Positions 22,146 through 33,111 of a DNA stretch of 64,000 nt are shown here, in pieces (the first letter of the stretch is position 1; every line of letters starts with the position of its first letter). The position numbers and the translations under genes are program-made. The stretch comes from Clostridia bacterium UC5.1-1C12 (GTDB lineage Bacteria > Bacillota_I > Bacilli_A > Erysipelotrichales > Erysipelotrichaceae). The DNA is taken from positions 186,001 through 250,000 of the forward strand of contig BBZX01000004.1 in NCBI GenBank assembly GCA_001305055.1, given 5' to 3'. The notes beneath the pieces are model-generated. The model made no database searches, was not told the DNA's origin, and was given only the letters and a program-made list of their open reading frames with translations.

Positions 22146-24808
22146 ATGAATTTATTCACGAAAAGCCTCGAAAACAGAACAATTTTATGCCCTGAGAATA
22201 CTGCCGTTCTCATTCATAAACAGCTGGCAGAGAAACAAATAAGAGGCGTAAAGGTGCTCTCCTTAAACAGTTGGCTGATGAGTTTTGATTTTAATGATGA
22301 TCGTTCAGAGATTGAGATTAAACTTTCGATTCACCAACAGATGAAGCTGATTGCTGAAGAGCTGAATCAGCTTAAACATATTTGCATAACACCTTCTTTT
22401 GAACAGGAATGTCTTACTTTCTTGGAAAAGTTTAGGGGTTTTAGCCTGGACTTTGATATGCTGCCTGAAAACAATGAACTGCAGAAAGAGTTAAAGCATA
22501 TCTTAAAAACGCTGCGATATCCTTCAAAAAATGAACGGCGTTTAGAAATTTTAAACAATATCAGCGAAGATGAAATTAAAAAATTGATTCTTGTATACCG
22601 TCAAAGTGATTCATTTACAGACTTGTGTCTGCGCAGACTGATTGATAAGGGAGCCGAAGTTTATGCGTTTGAAAAGTTTGATGCACAGGTATCCTTTTAT
22701 CATGCTGCCAACAAGCGGCAGGAAATTGAAGCTGCAATTCAAAAAATCATCCTTGATCAGATGGATTGTTCACAAGTACAGCTTTGTCTGCTTGATCAGA
22801 GTTATCACCCATTGGTACGTCAGCTTTTAGAACGTTATCAGCTGCCATATACCTTTTTATCTGAATCCGGAATTAATAACCTTGCATTAAAGAGTGCGAA
22901 TATGCTGCGTTTTGCCCTTGATGATAATCAGGAAAACTGCCTGAATTGTTTAAATACAAATTGTTTTTCGACCTTTCAGACGCCTTTTTTTGTTTCAGGC
23001 TTATCAGATTTTTAACTGCCAATGGGATGATGCCTTCCCCGATTTGAATCAGGCTTTTACCTATAATCTAATGTCGGAGCGCGATGTGGAAACGGTAGCG
23101 GCTCTGATTCAAAAAGCGGAAGAAGAACGCGCTAAAATCATGCCGATGATGCAATCCTTGACTAAGTATCAATCTTATCGTGAGTTATTTACTAATATTG
23201 ATGCCATCTTGAACCAACAAGCTAAAACCGATATCAAGGCATATAAAAAGATTCAGCGTTTATTTGCGGATGCCCTTGAATTGATACATGATGAATCAGA
23301 CTGCCGTTTAGTTCTTGAAGAGCTGGAAGCTATGGGCAGCAATAAAAAAGCTGATACAATCGGCGGCATTCTGGTGCTTGATCCTGACGATTTATTGGTT
23401 TGTGATGATACCTGCTTTGTTTTAGGCTGCACACAAAAAAGCTTTCCCGGCTTCAGTTCAGAGAGCGGTATTTTCGATGAGAACTATCTTGCTTTAATTT
23501 CAGGCTATCCTACGCTTGATGAACGTTATGGTCACTTTATTAAGAATCGCTTTGTGCTGATGAACTATGCGCCGAAACTTATCTTCTCTTATCCGCTGAA
23601 TGATTTTGAGGGTAAGAATCACGAAGCATCCTTGGAAATAGAAAATTTCGTTGCCGAAAAAGGTCATAGTAAGAGTATCCTCTATCCATTAATCCAAAAG
23701 GAAGAAACGCGTACCGCCCGCTATCAAATCTCTGAACAAACCGCCCATGCTTTATACCTGAATGAACAGGGTGAGCTTCATAGTTCTGTCTCATCGTTAG
23801 AGCGCTATACAGGCTGTCCCTATGCCTATTTCTTAAAATTCGGATTAAGGATTCAAGAACCAATCGATGCCAGTTCAATGATCAGAAATCGGTACTCTCT
23901 CACATTATGTATTAGAAACACTCGTTCATCGGTATGGTAAAGATTATGCCAACGTTAGTGAACAAGAGCTGCGCGGCCTGATCAATGAGCAATGTGCAGA
24001 GCTGAACAAGATTTATCCGCAGCTTAATTTTAATCTGATTGCGGAAAAAGAATTGCTTTCTCTGGTGAATAATTGCAGCCAGCTGGCAAAAATGGAAGAG
24101 CATTCTTCGCTGACACCGATGAAGTGTGAAGAGGAATTTTATCATGAATATCCGGTTGGCGGCGGCATTACCTTAAAATTAAAAGGCTATATTGACCGCA
24201 TTGATGAGAATGAGCGGTTCTTTAGAATTGTTGATTATAAGAGTTCAAAGAAACGATTAGTTAAAGATAAGGTTTTCTCCGGTCAGCAGCTTCAGCTGAT
24301 TACTTATGCGATGCATTGCCGTGAAGCTTTAAATAAAGAAGCACTGGGAGCCTTTTATTATTCCTTTAAAAATGAAAACCTTTCGCTGCCTTATGGGAAA
24401 CTGAAACGCCGCGGTGCCGGTGAGTTTATCGAAACCGATGCGGAAGCACTGCTTAATGAACAGAAGAAGGCTCATCGTCTTCAGGGTTGGATTTTCAGTG
24501 AATTTGTTGAGGAAATGGATAATGAGGGTAATTATACAGGCGGTATTAAAAATTCCGTAAAAAGCGGCATAACCGCCGGTGATGTGATCGATCCGCGCGT
24601 TCTCACACATTTGCTTGATCAGATGATGCGTTCATTAGCTACACAGATTTTATCCGGCAGAATTGAATGCAGACCCGCTGAAGATGCATGCTTATTCTGC
24701 AAATATAAGCCGATCTGCCGTTTTAGCGGCAATACACGCAAGCCGGAAATGCTTGTTGATATTCCTGATAGTTTAATGAAGAACCATGGAGGTGAAGACG
24801 ATGAGTAA
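22146..24808 (+). CDS. addB: ATP-dependent helicase/nuclease subunit B, AddB/RexB type
   Basis: This is the AddB half of the AddAB double-strand-break end-resection complex. The N-terminus (MNLFTKSLENRTILCPEN) is a short, inactivated helicase start. The C-terminal third is a RecB-family nuclease: YTGCPYAYFLKFGLRI, EFYHEYPVGGG, GYIDRID, IVDYKSSKK, and an iron-sulfur cluster region CLFCKYKPICRF. The product is about 887 residues. The frame breaks in a seven-T run near 22992 (one T too many or two missing) and near 23887, where ETLVHRYGKDYAN continues the nuclease domain. The gene overlaps addA by 8 bp, the usual addB-addA order. Confidence 0.88.
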
Positions 24809-27800
24809 GTCATGGAACCCTGATCAGCAGCGTGCAATTGATGTACGCAATAAGAACATATTGGTTTCTGCTTCGGCGGGAAGCGGCAAGACGGGTGTAT
24901 TAATTCAGCGTCTTGTGGAACTGGTGACGAAAGACGGCGTTCAGTTAAATGAAATCTTAGCGATGACATTTACTAATGCTGCCGCTGCCGAAATGAAAAA
25001 ACGTCTTTCCTCTGAAATTACCCGGCTGATTGCGGAATGCAATGATGAAAAAGAAAAACGCTATCTAAACAGTCAGTTAACTCAATTAACAACGGCGCAT
25101 ATCTCAACAATTCACTCTTTCTGCTTATCAATCATTCAAAACTATTATTACATCATTAATTGTTCACCTAAAAGGGCAGGCAGTATTCTTGATTCCGCTG
25201 CTCAGGGACTTATCAGCAGCAGGCGCTGGATCAGCTGTTTGATGCGGAAACAAGACAGTGCGATGATGCCTTCTTAAAGCTTAACCTGCTGCTTTCACCC
25301 CGCCCTGAAGCTGATGATGAACTGCGGGCATTGATTTTAAAAATAGCTGCTTTGGCAGATGCACAGCCTGATCCGCAGGCGTGGCTGATCCAATGTGCGC
25401 AGGCTTATGATGAGATTCATTCAATTCACGATTTGCCGCCAACAATCAAAGAAGCTTTTTTTGATTATCTTGAAACACAGATTAGCGCCTATCTTGACGC
25501 ACTGGCTGAAATTAAACATTATTATGAATTTGACTATGTTAATGAAAACGAAAAAAAGCACCGTTTTTTTTAATAAGCTCGCAGGCATCAACAATGTAAA
25601 AAAAGCCCTTGATGGACATGATTATGACGGTTTAAGAGAAGCTGTAATCGCCATGGCTAAGATTGCCATCCCGACAACACCGGATAAAGAAAATCTCAAC
25701 TATACCGCTCTGCGTAAGCAATGTGTGGAGATTGAAGATCTAATTGCTGCTTTTTATCCAGAAGCTGTCATGGTATCTGATGCAGCGGCTATGCTGCCGC
25801 TTGTTCAAAAGCTGGTCAATTGCGTTCTTGCCTATATGGAAATCTATGAAAAAATCAAAGAGGCGCACGAAGTGATTGACTTTTCTGACATGGAGCACAT
25901 GGCTTTAAAGATTCTTCATGCAAATAACGGCTATGTTGCTTCGCTTTATCGAAATCAATTTAAGGAAATCATGGTTGATGAATTTCAAGACAGCAATGAT
26001 GTACAGGATGAGCTTGTACTGTCTATCACCCGCGGCAATAATGTGTTCCGGGTAGGGGATGTTAAGCAATCAATTTATGGCTTCCGTTATGCATCACCGG
26101 CCATTATGCAAGGATACAAGGAGTTGAATGATGAGCTGAATGAGCTGATAGTATTTAAAAAGAATTATCGTTCCAGTGAGACCATCGTTCGTTTTAATAA
26201 TGTGTTATATGAAAAATTAATGAATGTAGACGGCTTCAAATCACTGCCTTTCCTCAATGAAGACTTAGCTTCGATTGGCGGCCCATGGCAGCAAAAGGTA
26301 TTAAAACCCATCTGTTTTCATGCACTGAATTATAAGGATATTACTGAAGGCATGGAAGCAGATACTAACAAGGATGAATTAAAAGCAAGCTATATCGCTA
26401 ATCAGATACTGGAAATTAAAGAACGGGAAGGTTATCAATTTAAAGATTTTGTCGTCTTGGTGCGCGGCAATGCGAAAATGGAAGTGCTGAAAAAAGTATT
26501 TGATGAAATTAATCTGCCATGTACAATGAACAGCAAGCATGGCTTCTATGAAAGCTATGGCATACAAATCCTGCTTTCAGCTCTGACTTGTTTTATCAAT
26601 CCCCGTGATGACTTAAACTTCACAGCCATTCTGACCAGTCCATTTTTCAATATGTCGAGTGAAGCGTTAGCTGATTTAAAGCTGTCTCGTCAAAATCAAG
26701 AACACTTTTATGATACACTGAAACGGCTTAAGCCTGATGCATTAGCCAAATTGAAGAAATCAGACAGCATCATACAGACAGTATTTGCGAATGTATTAAC
26801 GCGTGCCTTAATTGGAATGATTTCTATCAAAGTGCCTGCACGATCCGTGATAAAACCAACATTGATTTACTATTTGAAAAAATCACGGTTTATGAAAAAG
26901 AGCATGGCAGCGGCATCGCCGGTTTTCTGAACTCTATCGCACAGATCAGAGATCTTGAAGCTGCCGAAGCAAATGCGGTTTCCAAAGAAGATGACGTTGT
27001 GCGCTTTATGAGTATTCATCAGTCTAAAGGCTTGGAATTCCCTGTTGTTTTCCTTTGGGCAAGCTCAACGATGCCAAGTATTGAGAGCCGTGAACTGGTG
27101 AATGCTGACCGTGAACTTGGTATTGGTATAAAAGCTATGACTTTTCCACAGCGTACTGTGCGGCCTTCCTTTCATCGTATCGCTATCGATCATAAGAAAA
27201 ATCGCAGCGAGCTTGAGGAAGAAATGCGCATTCTTTATGTAGCGACAACCAGAGCTAAGGATCAGATGCATATTGTTGATTATGTCAAGGATGTCAATGT
27301 CTACATGGATGGTCTCTCCCGTTCTAAAATATATGCCAGAAAAGGAACCAGCTCTTGGATTCTTCAGGCATTATTAGAAGAAACTCAAATTCAGGATCTG
27401 TTTGCTTTAAAATCAGTAAACGCGCCATGGTCAAATAAGACACAGCCAAGACAAAGTTTTAATAACCAAGAGTTACCTGTCTATCAGCAGCAAGCTTACA
27501 AGCTCAGCATTCATTCACCTTCAGAAATTGGCGGCAGTGCTGAAATTAAGCCTATTAATTTTGATCATAAAACAAAGGCAAGTGATACCGGTAATCTTTA
27601 CCATAAACTGACAGAACTCCTGCCTAGTGCTGACTGGACTGCTGAACTGATCGAAAAGACAGGGAAACGTTTAAATGTAAATATACCAAGCGGTATCATT
27701 AAAAATTTAATGGCATTAAACTGTAATGAAATATTCCGCTCCACCTTTGATATGACGGTTTATCATGAAATGCCCTTTCAAGTACTTATAAAAAATCAGC

Positions 27801-28024
27801 TGATGCATGGTTACATGGACTATGTGGCAATGGATGAAAGTAAAATTATTCTGATTGATTTCAAATCCGATCAAAAGCTGACAGATCATCAGCTCCATTT
27901 GCTTTATGATGAGCAATTGGCAGCCTATGTGAAAGCTTTGAACCATCTTTACCCTAATCATCATGTGGATGCCTATCTCTATTCATTCAGCAACCAGTCT
28001 TTGAGTATGATTGAGAAAGATTGA
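24801..28024 (+). CDS. addA: ATP-dependent helicase/nuclease subunit A
   Basis: About 1,075 residues, partner of AddB in break repair. UvrD-type helicase motifs are in order: motif I SASAGSGKTGVLIQRL, motif Ia AMTFTNAAAAEMKKRL, motif II EIMVDEFQDSNDVQ, motif III GDVKQSIYGFR, KKNYRSSE, motif V MSIHQSKGLEFPVVFL and motif VI LYVATTRAKD. The C-terminal nuclease ends with GYMDYVAMDESKIILIDFKS, which has the catalytic D..DFK pattern. Three frame breaks: near 25210 (one T short), 25567 (eight-T run) and 26811 (one A short, RAL to NWNDFYQ). The start at 24801 has GGAGGTGAAG upstream; the earlier ATG at 24786 lies before this site. Confidence 0.92.
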
Positions 28025-28061
28025 TTAAGCCATGAAATCAAGATAATATAAATGTATATCA

Positions 28062-28096
28062 ATGCGGATAATCTAAATGATTGTCTGCATTTTCTT
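28062..28096 (+). terminator. Intrinsic terminator after addA
   Basis: A stem of ATGCGGATAATC with GATTGTCTGCAT (two wobble pairs) is followed by a T-rich tail. Confidence 0.55.
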
Positions 28097-28150
28097 TTTA
28101 TTTTTTACCATTGCTGAATCGATTTTATGGTGAGTATAATTTCAAATAAA

Positions 28151-28192
28151 AAGTTATGATTTTCAGGAAATTTACCTTACTCATCATAACTT
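28151..28192 (-). terminator. Intrinsic terminator after the M20 peptidase
   Basis: AAGTTATGAT and ATCATAACTT form the stem; on the minus strand it is followed by TTTTTATTT. Confidence 0.55.
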
Positions 28193-28207
28193 ATTTTTAT
28201 ACATTAA

Positions 28208-29313
28208 TTATTTATATTCTTCCATCAACGCTGTAATTAATTCAGTTGTTTTAACTAAATCTTCAATTCTCAAAAACTCCTGAACCGTATGCACTTCACT
28301 CATTCCGCAAGCCAGATTCAGTGACTTGATACCCTTAGAGTTATAGATATTAGCGTCTGATGCACCGCCGCTTGTTTTAAATTCAGCCTGCAGTCCGATT
28401 TTCTCACACGCATTTACAACTGCTCTTGAAATTTCATCATCTTCATCAATCATGAATCCCGGTGTTTGTATTTTAACTGTTGATTCAAAACGAGCGTTCA
28501 GCTCACTGCATGTCTCTTTGAAAACAAGATGCACCTGATTCAATAAATTTTCTAATTTGTCATGATTCAGACTTCTGGCTTCAAATACGATTTCAACTGA
28601 AGGCATAACAATATTATAAGCCAAACCGCCCTTTACTTCACCTAAGTTACATGTTGTTTCTTCATCTACACGGCCGATATGCAGCTGTGTTATAGCCTGC
28701 GCCGCAACACATAAAGCATTAACACCCTTTTCTGGCAAATGCCTGCATGAGCTTCCTTGCCAATTACTTTAAGTACACCATTGGCAAAATAAGGAGCACC
28801 TTTCACAATTTCACCAGGTCTGCCGCTGGAATCAAGAATATACGCACCGTCAATTTTGCCAAGCTGCTGCGTATCCATATATTTTGGACCATTTAAGCCA
28901 TTTTCTTCACCAAATGAAAAGACGAAGATCAGTTCCGGCCGATCAGTTAATGATTTTACATTTATCATCATTTCAAGCATTGCCGCGATTCCGCATTTGT
29001 CATCGCCGCCCAAAATACTTGTACCATCACTGCGAATCACTTCATCCTCAATGATTGGATTAATTTCATCACATGGCAATACAGTATCCATGTGTGCCGA
29101 AAACATCAGACGTTTTTTATTCTCCGCGCGCAGGATTGCGACAATATTTCCAGCATTACCGCCATATTCAATATTGGCATCATCCTCATAAACTTCAATA
29201 CCATTAGCATTGCAGAAATTCAGAATATAATCCGCTACCCGCCGTTCATTTCTCGAAGGTGATGGAATCTTCACTAAATCAAGAAACGTATTGACTAATC
29301 GTTCTTTATTCAT
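28208..29313 (-). CDS. M20 metallopeptidase, tripeptidase T-like
   Basis: About 368 residues of the peptidase T/PepT2-like M20 family, a cytosolic zinc exopeptidase for short peptides. Metal-ligand motifs are present: SAHMDTV (His), LGGDDKCGIAAM (bridging Asp), FSFGEENG (catalytic and ligand Glu), and near the C-terminus GMSEVHTVQE (His). The dimerisation domain contains EAHAG then PEKGVNAL. The frame breaks at 28737-28740, where a T run one base short interrupts HAGI-LPEKG. ATG 29313 has AAGGAG at good spacing. It lies convergent to addA. Confidence 0.87.
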
Positions 29314-29499
29314 AAGCACACACTCCTTTTCTGATTACTCGACCATTATAGCACAATTCTTGATTTTATTAAATTATTAACGCTGACAGGTCATGCTGGA
29401 AAGCCGCCGCTTAATAATTAAAAATTCATCATATTTGAATTCACATCAACATGATACAATGATTAAAAGAAGCATCTTAATGTTTGCTGAGGGAATCCT

Positions 29500-29610
29500 A
29501 TGGCAATCGTTTTATTTGAAACGCTGATGTTTCTGTTAATCCCGGCATTGATGATTTTATTGATTTATTGTATTTTTCCAGCTATTAAAGCATTAAAAAT
29601 ATATATTTAA
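29500..29610 (+). CDS. Small single-span membrane peptide (36 residues)
   Basis: ATG 29500 with GAGGGA eight bases before it opens a 36-codon frame to TAA 29608. The product begins MAIVLFETLMFLLIPALM, is hydrophobic for about 25 residues and ends with a short basic tail (KALKIYI). It has the look of the many short membrane peptides of Bacillota. No partner or antitoxin is visible. The rest of 29314-29837 shows no gene that I can support. Confidence 0.4.
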   Translation: MAIVLFETLMFLLIPALMILLIYCIFPAIKALKIYI

Positions 29611-29837
29611 AATATCAATAGATATCACCTTAGGGGCAATTTATTACCCTTTTCGTTTTATAGTTTTTTCTGCAGATAATCATCGGCTTCAAGGGAGCTC
29701 TAAGCTTTATAATGAACTTATAAAAGAAGGAACTTAATAATAAATGTACTTTGAAAGCATTAAATAATGGTGGTAAATAGCTTTCATAACAAAAAATCGG
29801 TACTTTGATCTTTAAAAATGAAATATTCTATAAAATA

Positions 29838-29869
29838 ACCGACAGCCTTCTATTTCAAAGACTGTCGGT
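29838..29869 (-). terminator. Intrinsic terminator after the 74-residue protein
   Basis: ACCGACAG and CTGTCGGT pair around a 16-base loop; the minus-strand tail is TTATTTTAT. It lies 8 bp beyond the stop at 29877. Confidence 0.6.
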
Positions 29870-29876
29870 ATTTTAA

Positions 29877-30101
29877 TTATTTAGATTCATCATCAACGTG
29901 AATAGTATATGTTTCATGAATTTTTTTATCAAATTCACGGATTTGTTCCTGTTTTTCTTCAGAAACCAGAATATCTGCCGCTTCTAAATCCAAACTGAAT
30001 ATTACCTCTTCCCCATCTTTAGTTGTTGTCTTAAAAACAGGATCTTTCCCTTCAAAAAACAAACCATCGCCATCGTCATTCATTTTCCGTGATAAAGCCA
30101 T
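29877..30101 (-). CDS. Small acidic hypothetical protein
   Basis: 74 residues, strongly acidic, soluble and without cysteines. It starts MALSRKMNDDGDGLFF and has a beta-rich centre (PVFKTTTKDGEEVIFSLDL). AGGAGG stands seven bases before the start, and a terminator follows the stop, so it is a single-gene transcription unit. I do not recognise the family. Confidence 0.6.
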   Translation of the reverse strand: MALSRKMNDDGDGLFFEGKDPVFKTTTKDGEEVIFSLDLEAADILVSEEKQEQIREFDKKIHETYTIHVDDESK

Positions 30102-30537
30102 AAAATTGCCTCCTGTTCATAAGATTATTATAGCACTTCATGGTGAAAAGGAAAATAAGCATCATTATCTAAATTAAAATCATTTTCATTATTGATTTAC
30201 TTCATGCGAAAATTAATAAAAAATAGCGGTGTTTGAGTTTGTACAGTCGGTTTCATATAAGGACAACGAGGCCGGAAAGTCTTATGAATAGGCATTAAGC
30301 GGTTCTTTCCAGCTTATACTAAACTGTTTGCAGGTCATTGATCACCCAAAATCCGCCCTGATTTAATAAAGACTTGAGGTACAATATAAGAATAGATGCA
30401 ATGACTTGACATATTTGACATTAAAATTTAGAGTATTTTGTACTCCGGGTATTTCACCCTTGCAGGGGGCTTCCGTATCAACCATATCTCTGATCCTGAG
30501 CAGCACTTAAAGGTGTTTGATAAAAACAACATCTAAA
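30102..30537. other. Gene-poor stretch at the edge of the alkylation-repair island
   Basis: I see no supportable gene or RNA in this stretch. Neither strand has a frame with a ribosome site. It separates the chromosomal small gene from the island that holds ogt, alkA and a tnpV remnant. Confidence 0.4.
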
Positions 30538-31217
30538 TTACCCCATTTTTTGATAAGGCTTAAAATCTGTTAATCCATTGCCATTTATTTCATCCATAAG
30601 CCGTTTTGATATGTCGGCATTAGTTCCGCAGGCGTATTTTTAAGAGTCAGCCAAGCAGATAACGAAACGGGAAGTTCCGTGCAATCCCTTGTCGCAATGG
30701 ACAAGCAGCTCTCTCTGAACATTTCTGTAAATTCTTTCTTACTCAAATTACGCATATGCGAGGAATCGCGCAGGGTTTCTGTTTCATCTTCCGTATTACG
30801 CAATGTTTCTTCGGCTGCTCCATATAAATAACAACCATCTTACCGCTTGTTTTCAAAACTCTTGCCATTTTATAAAACAGCGTTTCGGATTTGGAAAATG
30901 GTGAAAAGCAAGGCGTAAGATTACAATGTCAAAGCTGTTATCTGAAAACGGTAATCTCTCGGCTGCGCCCTTTCCAATCGCAAACATAGCAGTTATCATA
31001 TCAAGGCAAGTCACATTTTTACAAACAGTGCAAGAGAACGCCCACAGATACAAGTTCCTGCCGCCACCTCTAAAACGGTATCTGTTTTATGAGGTTTGAC
31101 ACACGAAAACATATGTTCCAAGTATTCTTGCCTTGTAAAGCTCATTGATTTTGTTTCAAAGTTCTTTGCCTGCTCAGTAAAGGATTTTTGTATTGTTTTT
31201 GCATTTGATGAAATCAT
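30538..31217 (-). CDS. Class I SAM-dependent methyltransferase (UbiE/Methyltransf_11 type), frame-broken
   Basis: The protein opens MISSNAKTIQKSFTEQAKNF, has the SAM motif I VLEVAAGTCICGRSLA and motif II/III region AAERLPFSDNSFDIV then RLAFHHFPNP. Four single-base contractions break it, near 31037, 30880, 30828 and 30627. With all four restored the frame is about 227 residues and ends at 30538. Compared with relatives it also seems to lack about 15 residues between motif I and motif II (ITAMFAIGKGAAERL), which a one-base error cannot explain. Activity is therefore doubtful. Its start overlaps the ogt stop (ATGA at 31214-31217). Substrate unknown. Confidence 0.6.
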
Positions 31218-31747
31218 AAGGCAGTTCCTTTCTTTGGTGCGAAAAATGAGGACATATCAGTTTTTTCTAATGTGAGCAACTGAACTTTTTTCTCAATGCC
31301 GCCTGCATATCCTGTCAAACTCCCGTTTGCACCGACAACACGATGACAAGGAATTATGAGGGAAATGGAATTATGCCCCACCGCACCGCCGACAGCCTGT
31401 GCAGACATTTTAGAAAGTCCTTTTTGCTTTGCTATTCTTTCTGCAATTTCACCGTAGGTCATTGTCTTTCCAAATGGAATAGTCAGCATAATTTTCCATA
31501 CCGCTTTACGAAATGGCGTTGTCTCCATATATAGCGGTGGCGTGAAATCCGGTGCTTTACCGCTGAAATAAATATCCAGCCAACGGGTAGACTGCTCGAA
31601 TATCGGCAAAGACTTCTCTTTATATTTCTTTGGAAGTGTATCACCAAAGTATTTTTGTCCGTCAAACCAAAGACCTGTCAGTTTTGTTCCGTTACTGGAA
31701 AGTGTGATACCACCCAAAGGCGAGTCATAGTGATATGTATAGGTCAT
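31214..31747 (-). CDS. ogt: Methylated-DNA--protein-cysteine methyltransferase
   Basis: This 177-residue suicide repair protein takes the methyl group from O6-methylguanine onto its own cysteine. The active-site motif IIPCHRVVGANG is intact, with the DNA-binding helix MTYGEIAERIAKQKG and AVGGAVGHNS before it. I chose ATG 31747 (MTYTYHYDSPLGGITL) because GGAGGTG precedes it; upstream residues lie inside the preceding gene. The preceding gene stops 4 bp earlier and the methyltransferase gene overlaps downstream, so it is mid-operon in an alkylation-damage island. Confidence 0.92.
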   Translation of the reverse strand: MTYTYHYDSPLGGITLSSNGTKLTGLWFDGQKYFGDTLPKKYKEKSLPIFEQSTRWLDIYFSGKAPDFTPPLYMETTPFRKAVWKIMLTIPFGKTMTYGEIAERIAKQKGLSKMSAQAVGGAVGHNSISLIIPCHRVVGANGSLTGYAGGIEKKVQLLTLEKTDMSSFFAPKKGTAL

Positions 31748-31751
31748 AAAT

Positions 31752-32104
31752 TTACACCTCCAAATATGCATCAGAGTCCGCAGGCGCTTCTGTTCTTTCA
31801 GTCATTGCATAGTTCCGGATAGGTGCTGCAACTGTGATTTTATAGTCTGCAAAATCGTTCGTCCTCCCGTGTTTTTGTGTCATACGGTGTTCGGCAAATT
31901 TTGCCATCTTGAAACACATTCCTCATTTTCCCATATAGACATACTGAGTAGTTTTCCCTCAGCAGCGAGGGAAGTAAAACGCTCTGACCGAACTAATCCC
32001 TCTGCATTTGCAAGGCTCTCCTTAAGTGAGCCTGCCATTTTCAAATAATCATCCATTTTGCCGCTTTTAACGGTCACTTCAAATAATACGATAATGTTGC
32101 TCAT
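31752..32104 (-). CDS. ABM-domain monooxygenase-like protein
   Basis: About 117 residues. The N-terminal 70 residues form a small dimeric alpha/beta barrel of the antibiotic biosynthesis monooxygenase type (VLFEVTVKSGKMDDYLKMAG, LVRSERFTSL, LLSMSIWENEECV). A T run one base short near 31904 breaks the frame; restoring it gives FAEHRMTQKHGR and a C-terminal tail that ends at 31752, just before ogt. GGAGGG precedes the start. Family members oxidise quinone-like compounds or degrade haem; nothing here shows which. Its place between an Ada domain and ogt is notable. Confidence 0.68.
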
Positions 32105-32116
32105 TTATTTTCCCTC

Positions 32117-32340
32117 CTATGATTGATTAGCCAATTTCGACTTACATCTTTTACAAGGACGATAGCCTTTTTCTATTGACTCTTCAATCATGTCAAAAAT
32201 ACAATATTTTTTTCAAGCGGTTATCTTGCAGGGCAGCCCGGTCGGCATATGATTTTCATTGTTTTTACACCAAAAATAAACTTACGATCATATGAACTAT
32301 CCCTGTTTTGAATTGCTCGCAATTTCCCTTGTTCCTTCAT
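32117..32340 (-). pseudogene. ada: Stand-alone Ada N-terminal zinc domain (methylphosphotriester sensor), interrupted
   Basis: From ATG 32340 the frame reads as the metal-binding domain of Ada: SSYDRKFIFGVKTMKIICRP then GCPAR, and after a break KNIVFFDMIEESIEKGYRP then CKRCKS. The four zinc cysteines (CRPGC and CKRC) are all there; in Ada the first of these receives methyl groups from phosphotriesters. Two lesions are visible. An in-frame TAA at 32221-32223 replaces the codon after PAR, which is a substitution rather than an indel. A T run near 32195 is also one base short. The restored length is 74 residues, with no AraC helix-turn-helix or O6 domain attached; those functions sit in separate neighbouring genes. 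Confidence 0.65.
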
Positions 32341-32373
32341 TTTTCTTGTTCTCCTTTTTTTAGGCATTATCTT

Positions 32374-32985
32374 TCATTTCAGTATCGCACCACCGGCTAC
32401 TGCCCAAAAGTACAAACTTGCCACACTGCAATAGGGGCTTAACCTTCTGCGGTATTTTTCAAACAATTTACGGTCGATTTTCCGATGATGATACACCATA
32501 CGCATACCACGCAAAATTGCTAAATCTCCATAGCTGAATACATTGGGACGCTGCATACAAAAAATCAAAATCATTTCGGCAGTCCATACACCGATACCTT
32601 TCAGTGCGGACAATTCGGTTATTACTTCATCATCTGTTTTATCCCAAATACCCATTAAGTCAAAATCATCATTTCGTACTCTAACAGCAAAATCTGTGAT
32701 ATACTCGGCTTTTTTAAAAGTCATTCCAAAAGACTGTAAGTATTCAATCCCGGCAGCTAGAATGGTGTCAGGATTTACCACACCAAGATTTTCTTGTATT
32801 CTCTGCCAGATTGTTGCCTGCGCCTTTGTAGAAATCTGCTGACCGATAATGTGATGAACAACCGAAGAAAATAAATCGATGTCAACCTCTCGCTCGATTT
32901 TCCCGATTTTATCAATCACATCTGCAAGGCGTTTATCTTTTTGTTTTAGGTAAGTTATCTCTTTTTCACCATACTGGAAAAACAT
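32374..32985 (-). CDS. alkA: DNA-3-methyladenine glycosylase II (HhH-GPD)
   Basis: About 203 residues, a base-excision glycosylase for alkylated bases. The helix-hairpin-helix LSALKGIGVWTAEMIL is followed by the catalytic aspartate in FSYGDLAILRGM, and the N-terminal helices carry HHIIGQQISTKAQATIWQR. It lacks the extra N-terminal domain of E. coli AlkA, like many short Gram-positive versions. GGAGG precedes ATG 32985. It is the first gene of the island operon and faces an AraC-type regulator across 126 bp. The frame is intact. Confidence 0.88.
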   Translation of the reverse strand: MFFQYGEKEITYLKQKDKRLADVIDKIGKIEREVDIDLFSSVVHHIIGQQISTKAQATIWQRIQENLGVVNPDTILAAGIEYLQSFGMTFKKAEYITDFAVRVRNDDFDLMGIWDKTDDEVITELSALKGIGVWTAEMILIFCMQRPNVFSYGDLAILRGMRMVYHHRKIDRKLFEKYRRRLSPYCSVASLYFWAVAGGAILK

Positions 32986-33025
32986 ACTCAAATAACCTCC
33001 GACTTGACTTTGCTCTTTTTGAATA

Positions 33026-33087
33026 ATATAATATTATCATAATTTAAGGAGATATAATATTGAAATATCGTCTAATACTATCATAAT
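33026..33087. promoter_or_regulatory. Direct repeats in the alkA-araC divergent region
   Basis: ATATAATATT occurs at 33026-33035 and again at 33052-33061; TATCATAAT occurs at 33035-33043 and 33079-33087. Direct repeats of this spacing between divergent genes are what an AraC-type dimer would bind. The AT-rich sequence makes chance repeats likely, so support is modest. Confidence 0.35.
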
Positions 33088-33111
33088 ATATCCAAGCAAG
33101 GACAAGTCGAA

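Noticed and set aside
24801..28024. Programmed ribosomal frameshifting at runs of A or T in addA, addB, mnmE and others
   Set aside because: The breaks fall in many unrelated genes, mostly in short runs and nearly always of the same kind (one base too few), without slippery heptamers and pseudoknots. Sequence error explains them all.
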